Source: Medicago truncatula
Taxonomy: Eukaryota > Streptophyta > Magnoliopsida > Fabales > Fabaceae
DNA length: 64,000 bases
Reading direction: 5' to 3'
Assembly: GCF_003473485.1 (NCBI RefSeq)
Contig: NC_053042.1
Coordinates: 39,026,762 to 39,090,761, forward strand
The stretch's first letter is position 1, and every line of letters begins with the position of its first letter. Below the pieces are notes generated by a model, which saw only the letters and a program-made list of their open reading frames with translations, had not been told where the DNA came from and made no database searches. A program made the translations under genes and the position numbers. Positions 1 through 10,603 of the stretch are shown piece after piece.

Positions 1-365
1 GTTTATCATCATATCTGACTTGACCGTAAATAACTAACAATTTTGTTTAATTTGTTTGTGCTTTTAAATTGTTCCCTGTAAATGTAGATAATAAGGTAAA
101 TAAATGCAATATTAGTTATGCATAAAAATGTCCTTAATTCGTATTAGCATTAAATATCTTTAAGATTTCATAAATCTTAAATCTTAGCACATCATAAATC
201 TTAACTTGTTTTTTTTTTTTTTTCATTTGGAGCTATTTAATCATTCTCAAATTTTTGTATATGAAAATCAATTTGTATCGTTATTGACAAATGTTGATGC
301 ATTGTAGGATAAGGTGTATTGAATGGGTGTAAAGATAATGGGTGTCCATTTTATAATATAATTAT

Positions 366-484
366 TGTTTGTATAAGAAATAGGATTTTTTTTTCCGTCT
401 TCCTAAGAAGATTTTACTTTTATCTGTTTGTATAAGAAATAGGATTTTTTTTTTTTTTTGTTTCCTAAGAAGATTTTACTTTTA
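366..484. repeat. Tandem duplication of a ~59-bp unit
   Basis: Two adjacent copies (366-424 and 425-484) start with tgtttgtataagaaatagg, run through a T tract and end with cctaagaagattttactttt. A single diverged copy of the same sequence with its flanks lies at 26250-26375, so it belongs to a dispersed repeat. The rest of 1-1098 is AT-rich intergenic DNA in which I see no supported gene; its last ~80 bp match the 3' flanks of the other PP2-B copies. Confidence 0.7.
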
Positions 485-1098
485 TTACTTTATAGGTGCA
501 AAGTTATGTGGTTGAGTTTTGTTACAACTCGTTAAATTTGGTGGTACCTCTTTTGCTATTGTTATGGTTTTATAATTGGTTGTTAACAATTTTAATTTCT
601 ATCCTTGCACTCATTTTATTGGGTAGGATTTTTTTGTTGGTTTTTAATATACGCCATTTTGGGTTTTTTTTTTTAAAAAAACTATTGATTAAAAGACCAA
701 CCGTAACCGTGCATGTTGATTTTACATGTGTATGGTAGAATTTTACTTTTTTCGGTTTCAATTCCTTCATTTTACGTGCTCAGCTTACTGTGCATGAGCA
801 ACAATATTGATTAAAATAGAGCATAGAACAAATGCCTAAAATATACCAGAATTTAAATCACTCGAATAAAATTCAGTCTCCAACGTTCAGAGTTGAGGGT
901 TCCAAATCAATAAATGGCAGCAAATTCGTATTGCATCACAATATGTTGACAAGTAATAAAACCTATTAGATATATATATTACGAAGAAACAGTTTGGAAC
1001 AAAAATATGTGTAAGATAGTAGGTTGAAAATTCTCAAACATGTTCTGCCACCAAACGCAAGACCCCTTGCATAGTTCATGGAATGTTGCTTAATGGTC

Positions 1099-2968
1099 TT
1101 ACTTAGGCCTAACTTCTATTCCTTCAACAAAGAGACCACTCTTCCAATTATTTGTCTCCTTAACATTCATCAGGACGTCTCCATCTTCTAGGCCTGAATT
1201 GAACTCCCCCATCTCAATCTCCAACCACCCATCGCTTCTCACACTAGGACGTTGCAATCCTACTGCTCTGTTATGCTGCCCACCTTCCACATTTGGATCC
1301 AAACAGACAATTTTAGTACCACTCTGGCCACCTTCGACACCAACTGATAACTCTATAGGACAGTTCTGAAATCCTTCGGCTTCAATCATCTTGAACACAA
1401 GATAAGCCGCATACTGGGTATTTGGGGACAAGCTAAGGGTGTTTATCGTCCCACTAATATCAAGCCACCACACTTTAAGAAGTTGAGCAACTTCAGGGAA
1501 CCTGCTCAAAAGTAGCACTGCAATGATTAGAATATACTAGGAACTAAGAGAAAAGCTGAAAGTGATTCATTACATGTCTACTTTCTTATTTATGATAGGT
1601 CAATGTTAGTATTTTCTCCTTTCACTCTTTCAACCCTTAGTCCGAACAAGGTTGACCTACCCAGTTATTAAGTTATAAACGCTGTTATAGGAAAAGATAT
1701 AATAACAGCAAAGGTAATTCACTAGCCACGGCTGCCAGAGACAGTAGTCAGCCTCCACAATGGCACAAATCAACATCTAACAGTAGATTGCTTGGATTCA
1801 ATGACAAAAGTAAATTTCTAAGAAAACATGGCTTTGGTAAGATGTAGAGCATCTGCAGGTGTGTGTGTCCAGTGTCTATACATGTGGCAAGTGTAAGAAT
1901 GGAGTAGCAGAAAATAGGAGATCATAGGCATGTGTGTCTTTCAAATATCTGAGCAGATAACAGACTATATCAAGATGAGGACTACAAAGTCTGAACATCA
2001 TCTGTCTTCAAAGTCTTCCTCAAAGAGTAACTGATGTCCAAAGTGATGAAGTACTGAGTAAATAAAATAATGGAATGGGTATATGTTTATAGCAATGAAT
2101 TTATATAAATCAATTTGAAGTTAAACGAAGGAACTAAAAACAAATTGTGCAAAGTCGGTTCATCAAGAACATGTGTAACAATCCTGAGGCTTAAAATAGG
2201 AACTGCGTCTTTAGTTGTAAGGCAACAAACAAATTTGGTGAAATGATGCAATGAAAAATATATAGGATTGGTTGTCGCAACAATTAGGACCAAAAAAGAA
2301 ACTATGCTTATGAAGCATTCCAGATGAAGGATCTTGGTGCTTCAAGCCCAACTTTTGGATGGAAAATAGATGGGTGAAGCCTGAATAGCATCTGGATTTA
2401 TTTTGATATATGTCGTGGCCTAGAACACCACGCTTGCACCTTCTGTGCAATCATTATTCTTAACTATAACTTGGTTCATAAAGGTGTATATAACTGGTAA
2501 TTTAGATTTAATTAATTAAGTTAATCAAGACATATTGGCTGGTAATTATAGTCTTATTAACACGGAAAAAAAAAATAGAAAACTTAAGATCTAAGCTAAC
2601 CTGGAGTCAGGCATATTAATCCAGTTCCAATAGCGCTTATCATCACCCCAAGCAATGCTGAGAGATCTAGCAGAAAGCATGCAAGACTCTTTCTTTTTAT
2701 CTCTTTTTCGCTGCGTTTCAAGATATCAAAGGCTTTATTAGCATTCTAAACTAAACATTTAAAAAATCAATAGCTTTCTCTACAACAATTAATAATTTAG
2801 GAAGAATTATATATAATACCTTTTGATGCTCGGAACTGTCTCCTTTGAAAAATCCACACATCCTTAGGTATCCTAAGATGAAGATGCCAGCCTGGTCTTT
2901 ATGAACGACAATAGATAAGATCCCGTCTTTTAAATATTGATTGACTTCAATAATGCTTAGAAATTATA
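1099..2968 (-). pseudogene. F-box/PP2-B copy I: PP2 exon intact, F-box exon replaced
   Basis: Exon 3 (1501-1099) encodes an uninterrupted PP2 domain: FPEVAQLLKVWWLDI, then [16 protein letters not shown], then [12 protein letters not shown] and the terminal GIEVRPK. Exon 2 (about 2710-2601) keeps the family core [21 protein letters not shown], but its 5' part is rewritten to RKRDKKKES and the exon is about 9 nt shorter than the 119 nt of its paralogs. Where exon 1 should lie, a splice donor at the paralogous position (2818-2819) is preceded by an in-frame open stretch ending GDSSEHQK that has no F-box and no usable upstream Met before a stop near 2968. The F-box seems to have been lost by a rearrangement upstream. 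Intron 2 (1502-2600) keeps the decayed copia relic of the subfamily around 1830-1990. It could still be expressed as a PP2-only protein, but I treat it as a pseudogene. Confidence 0.7.
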
Positions 2969-3030
2969 TTGACTAGTCCGTACACGCGTAGTACCGGGGA
3001 TATTTTGCTTTTTGATCAACTTTTTATAAA

Positions 3031-3312
3031 TACTTCCTCCACATTGTTTAAAGTTTTGTCACACGGATAAAGAACTGAAATGATATAATAATTAGATATA
3101 ACACTTGTATTAAACTACTTTTACTACTTTATAAGAAAAAGATAAAATTAAAGTTGCATTGATAATTTGTGTAATAAAAAAGTTTAAATATTTATTGAAG
3201 GTAAAATTGAAAGAAAAAAAATTAAAGTTGTATTGGAAATATAAAGTGAAATTTATTTCGAAACAATTTTTTTTTTATTAAAGTGACACTCATTGTAGAA
3301 CGAAAGGAGTAT
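3031..3312. mobile_element. Stowaway-like MITE (~280 bp)
   Basis: The left end, tacttcctccacattgttta, pairs with the right end, cattgtagaacgaaaggagt, as imperfect terminal inverted repeats, with the inner pairing reaching matching gtgacac/gtcac motifs. TA dinucleotides flank both sides. It lies directly upstream of the truncated PP2-B copy I. Confidence 0.55.
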
Positions 3313-4050
3313 ATATTACAGACTTAAATGCAATTTTGATTCTTTATTTTTAGGAAAATGATAGGTACAGTGACAAAATTTATCAAAAAAATTTCAAGAG
3401 AATGTATTTGCTAACACCTTTCCTTAATTATACATCATTATCTCCCTTGATTTATGTCAAATAACAAATTTAATTGGTTAAGATATTTTCTTGATAAATT
3501 CTTGATAAAAACTCTCTAGATAAATAATGTTTTTTTTTATTTTTAAATTTGTTAACTTTTGATAGGTGCATAAAATCACATTTAAGCTTATAATAATTAT
3601 ATTACTTTATGGGGTACATTAAACCTTTAAATACTTGTGAGTTTTTTTTTCTTGTTTACATAAATATCTGCGATTTAAATTATGAATGTTACACGAGAAA
3701 TACAAAACAACTCTTAAAATAAATTTATAATTGTACATTATAATACTCCACCATTTTAAATTATATGAATTTTGAACATTTCAAAACGTATTAAAAAATT
3801 TAATTAATTTTGCATGAAAAAGAGATATTATGAGTTGTTTTATAAAATTATCCTTAATAAATTATATGAGAAAGATAAATTAAATAATTGAAAGAAGAGA
3901 AAGTAATAAGCAATTAAAGGTATAATAGAAAAAATAACATTAAAGTTTCATTGATATCGTAAAACGCATGAAATAAGTATTAACGATATGTATTCTGTCT
4001 GTAGTGCATACATGTTGTGTGTTGATGAGTTAGTTGACACTTCCCACTTG
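3313..4050. other. Intergenic, no gene seen
   Basis: AT-rich DNA with many stops in all frames. I recognise no coding, RNA or structured element here. Confidence 0.5.
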
Positions 4051-4057
4051 CGGCGCC

Positions 4058-5108
4058 CGGGGGTTTGGACGATTATTTGGAGGTTGAAAGTTCCTCTAAA
4101 GGTGAAGAATCTTGTATGGCGGATGTGCAGGGGCTGATTGCCAACTCGAGTTCGGCTTCAAGACAAAGGGGTTCATGTTCAACAAATTGTGTTAGTTGTA
4201 GTTCTAACCATGAAGATCTTACACATATTATATTTGATTGTCCTTTTGCAGTGCAAGTTTGGAAAATGGCTGGACTATGGAGTGAGGTAAATCATGCGGT
4301 TCTTATCACAAATTCGTCTATAGATGCTATATTTTCCTTGTTGCAAAATTTATCACAAGAACATGTTCACTGTATGGTAAATATTCTTTGGAGTCTGTGG
4401 AAGCATCGAAACCTTAAACTTTGGGAGAATGAAAATGAGTTGTGTGCAAATGTTGTCGATAGAGCACATCATCTTATAGAAGACTGACAGTCTTCTACTA
4501 TTCCTCAAAATGCAAGCAACCACCACCAAGCTCCTCCGGCTGTGCACTGTAGAAGTACGGTCTCGTCCAGTTCTTTCGCAGGTGTGGCTTCTGATGTGCG
4601 GTGGCAGCGCCCGCAACAAGTTAGATTGAAATGCAACATAGATGCTTCTTTTTCGCAGGCTTGGAATCGTACATGTATTGGCATGTGCGTACGTGATGAT
4701 GATGGAGCTTTTGTTCTAGCAAAAACTATCAATTTTTCTCAGCTATGCCCCGTCTCTGTGGGTGAAGCGCTAGGGTTGTTTTATGCTTTGGAATGGTTAA
4801 GTGACATGCAGATGGATAACGTCGATTTTATGGTAGATTCCAAAACAACAAATGATGCTTTTCACTCCAATAGGTCTGATGTCTCAGAATTTGGTCATAT
4901 TATTTCAGAGTGTAAAAGACTTTTCACTTTCCAATTTACAAACTCTCGAGTGGAGTTCAACAGGCGACAAGCAAATGTGGTGGTTCATGCTCTAGCAGGA
5001 GAAGCCGCATTATCAGCTAGTCCCACTATTTATTTTCATATCCCTGATTGTATTAACGACATTATTATTAATGAAATTCTATAAGCATCTTTTTCTTCAA
5101 AAAAAAAA
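4058..5108 (+). mobile_element. Decayed 3' end of a non-LTR retrotransposon (LINE): zinc-knuckle region plus RNase H
   Basis: The 5' part reads as the zf-RVT region that follows plant LINE reverse transcriptase (WRLKVPLKVKNLVWRM, then CVSCSSNHEDLTHIIFDCPF and VWKMAGLW). The 3' part is an RNase H-like domain (RLKCNIDASFSQAWNRTCIG, GVCVRDD-like MCVRDDDG, EALGLFYALEW, VDSKTTNDAF, VEFNRRQANVVVHALA). A frameshift of about 1 nt near 4174 and a single in-frame TGA at 4485-4487, where tryptophan is expected, break the frame. Upstream of about 4058 the RT and endonuclease parts are missing, as in 5'-truncated LINE copies. An A tract at 5099-5108 follows the stop and fits a retrotransposition tail. I could not find a clear target-site duplication. 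Confidence 0.8.
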
Positions 5109-6072
5109 GTATTTATCATTTAAAATAATTATGAACCCTAGGTTTGGTCCTCCTTGTAACAAAAAATAAAATAAAATAATTTTGAACGATCGTGACCAAT
5201 GAGTTTATTTGAGCTGTCAAAATAGGTCGAGTCGGGTAGACTGGACTCTAAAAAAATGGAGAGCTTGAACATCAATTTTCAAGACTCAATAAGAAAAGAG
5301 TTTTTTAGCTCGAGCCTGCGGTAGGCTAGCTCGGTCGGGCTCCGGGTAGCTCGAGAAAGCCCAATTTTTTTTAATTAATTGTTAGTCAACTCACACACTC
5401 CACATTTTTGTTTACAAAACCATTTTTTTGATAGGTCATAAGAAAATATGTTTTCATATCATAATGATATTGTGAATGAATAAATGAACATAACATATTG
5501 TATGTTTAGAGACTTAAAAAAATAAAATCTCTATGAAAAATTGATGGTTTGTTAGTTACCTAAAACCAACACAAGCTAACTCACATTGACCACCAACGCA
5601 AGTTAACTCACATTGAATCAGCGGAGTTAGATTACATTGGATTTACTGAACGTGAATTAACTTATGTGGGACTTATTTCTGAAAGTTTGAGGTGGACATG
5701 AGCAAAACTGGGAGAAAATAAATTTTCCAAAAACAATGAGAGTGGCTAGGAGGATAATAACTTAACTAAATTTTTATACTATGTAATTCTTCATAAATTA
5801 TTTGTATTCATAATAAAGTGTTCAGTTTATAATCAGTTTCAATTCTATCTGATATCAATTTAGATGGACTAATTTAATTTAAAAAAAAAAAGTCCAGTTT
5901 ATCAGAAAGATCAAGAATTCAGTCTACTTAATACTGTAAAAGAGTTTTTTTTATTTTTTTTTATTTTTATTTTTTTATGTAATTCATCATTAACATGTAT
6001 TATAAACTTTTTTTTGACAAATTGTAACGTTTTCTGTAGTTCATAAAAAAAGGTCAATTTTATGTTTTTTTT
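5109..6072. repeat. Intergenic with a GC-richer repeat remnant at 5210-5370
   Basis: Most of this stretch is AT-rich and featureless. From 5210 to 5370 there is a block of degenerate gctcgag/gctagctcgg-type words (gagctgtcaaaataggtcga, then ctcggtcgggctccgggtag) that resembles dispersed unclassified legume repeats. No reading frame is supported. Confidence 0.35.
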
Positions 6073-6490
6073 AGGCTTAAATATGTATTTCATCCTTGCA
6101 ATTAGAGGTCGTTTAAAAATTGGTCCCTATAATCGCTAATACTGCCAATTTACCCTTACATTGTTTAATCATTTAAAATTTTGTCCCTCTCCCCACTTAA
6201 TCACTGCAATGTCACTAATTTGATGACGTGACAATCACTACCATACATGAAATTCCAATTTTACCCCTGGGTTTTCAATTCTTTCTTCAATATTTTGTCC
6301 TCTTCTTAAGGGCAAAATTGGAATTTCATGTGTGGTAGTGATTGCCACGTCATCGAATTAGTGATGTGACAGTGATTAAGTTGGTCAAAGGACGAAATTT
6401 TAAATGATTAATGATTGCAAGGATTAGCGAATACAGAGACTAATTTTTAAACGACCCCTAATTGCAAGGATGAAATACATATTTAAGCTT
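6073..6490. mobile_element. Foldback MITE, near-palindromic (~418 bp)
   Basis: The left end aggcttaaatatgtatttca and the right end, the complement of aagcttaaatatgtatttca, pair. Pairing continues through a region reading 'attagaggtcgtttaaaaattggtccct' on the left and its complement on the right. Internal blocks with agtgattgccacgtcatc are also inverted, so almost the whole element folds back. The same terminal word 'aggcttaa' recurs at 19329 in another foldback element. Confidence 0.8.
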
Positions 6491-6550
6491 TTCTTTTATA
6501 TGTTTAATAAAGTTGTTTGAAGGGATGTTTTTCTATATTTTTTTTTTTTT

Positions 6551-7027
6551 GGATTAATTATGTTTTTGGTTCCTATAAATATGTCAATTTTTTGTTTGAG
6601 TCCCTTTAAAAAATTTCTTCTACTTTTAATTCTCCAAAATATTTCCATCTTCACTTTTGATCCCTCATTTTAAATAAACTCATGTAGAATTCATATTTTT
6701 TAATACAATTTAAAAAAATTATAATATATAAGAATCTCTCCCAAAAAGAATTATAATTTTTTAACAAAACATGAATTAAATATGATTTTTTATTGCGGTT
6801 AAAATTTCATATTTAATTTTTGTTTTGTTAAAAAATTCTAATTTTTTTTGAGAGAATTTTACAATATTCTACACATTTCATTAAAAAATTGCAAAAATTG
6901 ACATAAAAATAGGGACTAAAAATAGTGATTAAAAATTTTACAAGGATCAAAAGTTGAATTTTTTCTTTAAAAAAAACTATAAAAAAGTTTGTATATTTAC
7001 GAGGACTAAAAGTATGACTTAATTGCA
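6551..7027. mobile_element. Foldback MITE (~477 bp)
   Basis: The left end ggattaattatgtttttggt and the right end aaaagtatgacttaattgc are imperfect inverted repeats, and inner blocks such as gtccctttaaaaaa and the ttaaaaaattctaattttt region are also arranged head to head. It starts 60 bp after the preceding foldback element ends. Confidence 0.6.
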
Positions 7028-8811
7028 CTAAGATCGGCAGGGTCCAAGACCAAGACTATAGATCAAATAATATAATGGAAAATTCTCAATAATATCCCCA
7101 ACATTTGCACTTTACCTATATAGCTTGCCAAGGCATTCGTTAAAAGTCTCAACAAACTCAATCTACATTTACTTCACATTTTCCTTAATCTAATAATGTT
7201 GATTGGAATCGAGATGATATTTTCCAGCAATCACAAATGTGTTGTTCAATTGCATTCAAGTTGTCTTGAACTAATTGCCAGGTTCATTACAACAACATTT
7301 AACTAAACTACCGTTACCAAGTTTAGCACAACAACATTAAACTAAGCATAAAAAACAAAAAACATTAAGCTAAGCATCAAAATAAACTACCATTACCGTG
7401 TTCATTACAACAACATTAAACTAAGCATCAAAATAAACTACACTTGCCAGGAAGAAGCATGACACATTAAATGAAGATCACCAACTCTTTGCAAAGATGT
7501 TTATCACATTTTCAAAACACCGTTGGAAACCTCAAGTACATCAATACAAATTCTGCAATAGAATGAAGTTGATTAAAACATATAAATTATATGCACATTA
7601 AAAAACAGATTAAGTTAATTACTAAGCATGGTAATTTAAAACTAACGACCATATTGTTGACTATCATCATCATAATCATCTTCAACTATATTGGACTCAA
7701 ACGGGGTTTCCTCATCAAAAGGTCATGAGAGGGAGCTCGGGGTACGAACTACATCAAGGCTAGAACAACCGCAGGGAGACACCACACTCTTGCCAAAAAC
7801 CTTAAGACAATCAGTTTATGGGCCCTCTTACTTATACAACTTTTACTCTTTTATCTGTTTATGGGCCCTCTTACTTATACAACCTTTACTCTTTTATCTG
7901 ATGTGGGACATATAACTCACACTTGCACACAACAACATAATTGATTTTTGTAATATTTCTTCAAAATTAAAACGCTAGTGTACATAATTCGCACCGTTCA
8001 CGTTGCAAGTACTCTCTAACACCTTTATCTAAGCGCCAATTAACTCCATTGCAGTGCACACTAGTTGAGATTTGCCGCATTTAATTGCTGCTACATACAC
8101 TCTCTTAGACCTCTCAACCATATTTGCAACTTGCAAGCTTGTCGCTTTCTCTTGGAAAATTTTATGCGGCTTATGAATCTGTTAAGCATTTTAATTTAAT
8201 TCTTAAAGTTAGCATATATATTTTACAAATTTCATAAGTGATGGGGAGCTTATCAAGATTTAGTGTGTTTTTGAAATGACGTTATATTTTTCAAAATTGC
8301 GGCAAGAAATCATGTTGCCGTGAAAGCTAGGAAAGCAAAAGCATCTCCATTTCCACGAAATTTGCTCTTTGAAACGTATGTTTGGCTTTTCCATTGCCAA
8401 ACCAAACAGGTATATAAATATCTATGGGTTGTGCACATAATTACTAGTTAACTGGAAGAAAAAAACCCTACAACATGTTTTTATCATTGGTCCATTATGG
8501 ACCAAAACGGAACTTGAGTTAGATGTTATATATTCTTTATGTATTATTAACATATAGACGGGTACTCCATGCCCGTCTATCTTATATTTTTATTACGCCA
8601 ACGCGTGAAAATTATAAACAACACTCCCTCCCACTGAATTTGTAAAAAATAATAAACACGTGCATTTGTGACAAATTCCCTCCTCCTGAATTTTGTTCTA
8701 ATTTATTGACTTTTTACATTGATATTTTTGAAAGTATCATTGCAACCCAATCATATAAATGTAATATAATTTAGATTCATAGGTTAATAATAAACCATAT
8801 ATACTCAAATT
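7028..8811. repeat. Intergenic with short tandem repeats
   Basis: Around 7290-7445 the words caacaacattaaactaagca and tcaaaataaactac recur two to four times. At 7815-7857 and 7858-7900 a 43-bp unit beginning tttatgggccctcttactta is repeated exactly except for one base. It sits next to gatgtgggacatataactca, a word typical of dispersed legume repeats. At 8556-8578 there is a short stem (agacgggtactccatgcccg, then tct). The 74-aa open frame over the tandem unit is not supported as a gene. Confidence 0.6.
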
Positions 8812-9966
8812 GAGTACATAGGTAATTACCCCCTAAATTGTAAGTTTCGTCAATTATCCCCTTGAAATTAACAAAACTTCAATTACCTCCCTAAAATTGC
8901 ACAACGTTAAATCAATTTACTCCCTCCGTCAAATTCTTATGTTAGTTAGTACGATGTTTTGCAAATACACACCCTGAAGTTTTGCACTTATGTGCAAAAT
9001 GCCCCCAAACTTAAAAATTTATATATATTTTTTCTTATCCTTATCTCAAAAGATATTAAAGACAAACAATTAACAGTTAACTTTAATACTTTAAACTCTA
9101 CCTTTTTAGCTTTTTATTTTTTGAAAAAACCCATGTATTTTATTAATAAACTATTCAACTTACAAGGTGTACCAAGAATAAAAACATGAGTACAAATATG
9201 AACAACAAACTAAACAATTAATCTTAACTTATTTGATTATGCAAATGATTGATCCGCTAATTGTTTTTTTAATCCCATTAATCATCAAAAGAAATAAGGA
9301 GGCAAAGGTGCAATCTTTTTTCCATCTGCGTCTCATAAGCTTGCATGAAGCACATGGTGAATTTCCATCCATTTTTTTCTTCAAAAGAAAATTATAAAAC
9401 AAAAGAAACAAAGAAAGTTTATAGAAGACAAAACAAAGGAACATAACATACAATGTTAGCAAAATGTTGCAGGTACCTCTTGCTTTTTTTTAGTGTTTCT
9501 TTTAATTTCTTTGATGATTAATGGGATTATAAAAATAACTAGCGGATCAATCATTTGCATAATCAAATAAGTCAAAATAAGTTGTTTATTTTGTTGTTCT
9601 GTTTTGTACTCATGTTCTTATTCATGGTACACATTCTAGGTTGAATAGTTTGTTAATAAAATACATGGGTTTTTTTTAAAAAAAAAAAAAAAAAGCCAAG
9701 ATTGCAGAGCTTAAAGTATTAAAGTTAACCGTTAAGTGTTTGCCTTTAATATCTTTTGAGACAAGAATAAGAAAAAAAATATATAAATTTTCAAGTTCGG
9801 GGGGCATTTTGCACATAAGTGCAAAACTTCATGGGGATATTTGCAAAACGTCATGTTGATTAATAGAAGAATTTGACAGAGGGGGTAAATTGATCAAGGT
9901 TATGCAATTTCAAGAGGGTAATTGATGAAACTTATAATTTCAGGGGGGGTAATTGTCTATTTGCTC
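8812..9966. mobile_element. Long foldback element (arms ~460-480 bp, loop ~210 bp)
   Basis: The left arm (about 8812-9295) and the right arm (about 9506-9966) are inverted copies over nearly their whole length. Matched landmarks, outside to inside, are ggtaattaccccct / the complement at 9949, gttttgcacttatgtgcaaa in both arms, aaaaacccatgtattttatt / the complement at 9655, and gattatgcaaatgattgatc / the complement at 9550. The arms differ by scattered point changes and A-tract length. The loop (9296-9505) holds no recognised coding sequence. The right end lies about 640 bp upstream of the NBS-LRR start codon. It may be a non-autonomous DNA transposon; the family is not known to me. Confidence 0.85.
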
Positions 9967-9991
9967 TATATAAATTGTTATAAAAATGCTA

Positions 9992-10116
9992 CACCCTCCG
10001 GTCACTAATATAAACAAAAATTTTATTTTTAGATTCATTCATTAAATGAACGCATGTATCATTTAATGAATGAATCTAAAAATAAAACTTTTGCTTATAT
10101 TAGTGACCGGATGGTG
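9992..10116. mobile_element. Stowaway-type MITE (125 bp) with TA target duplication
   Basis: The terminal inverted repeats begin caccctccggtcactaatat on the left and the complement of caccatccggtcactaatat on the right. Both ends are flanked by TA (9990-9991 and 10117-10118). The inner part is also self-complementary (aggttcat-type arms: gattcattcattaaatga). It lies in the upstream region of the NBS-LRR gene, about 490 bp before the ATG. Confidence 0.85.
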
Positions 10117-10603
10117 TATCATTTAAATTCTAAGAGATTTGTGCATCATATAGGTTGGCGATCTAGTTTGTTTTGACACGTTGAAGATGTATAAAGGTGG
10201 TGGACCACCTAAGGTGGTACATATATCATCACTCTAACAAAAAAATAGTGTTATTTGGACAACTATTTAGTTGATAACTTATGAAATAGCCATAAATTTA
10301 TAAATAAAAAGTAGATATTTACACGAAAACCAAAACAATAAAGAGATAAAGGTAAAGATAAAATAAAAATATTATGTGAGTATGAGAGATAAAATTATCA
10401 TAAAATGATTGCAAAAATATCATTTTTCAACAAAAATTGTGGGACATGCTAAGGAGGTTATTTTGGTAATCTCAATGCAAGGTGTGTGTACTATGTAGGA
10501 TAGATAAGGAGTAACTTTCATGCATTGCATTGACCAAACCGTGTACGCAATTTCTCTTCTTATCTTATCTTCTCCAGATCTGATAAGTGAAATCCGTCAA
10601 AAC

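Noticed and set aside
496..738. 80-aa open frame rich in Leu/Phe/Ile
   Set aside because: Hydrophobic because of poly(T) DNA; no motif, promoter or counterpart, and an overlapping frame lies on the other strand.
2087..2450. Minus-strand frames of 68-79 aa, with relatives at 45366-45557 and 55031-55234
   Set aside because: These are equivalent positions within intron 2 of duplicated PP2-B copies; the frames are not conserved among them.
7290..7450. Regularly repeated words suggesting a CRISPR-like array
   Set aside because: Repeats are imperfect, irregularly spaced and in plant nuclear DNA; a decayed minisatellite is sufficient.
8556..8578. Short GC-rich stem tested as a second Helitron end
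   Set aside because: No CTRR-T follows at the right distance.
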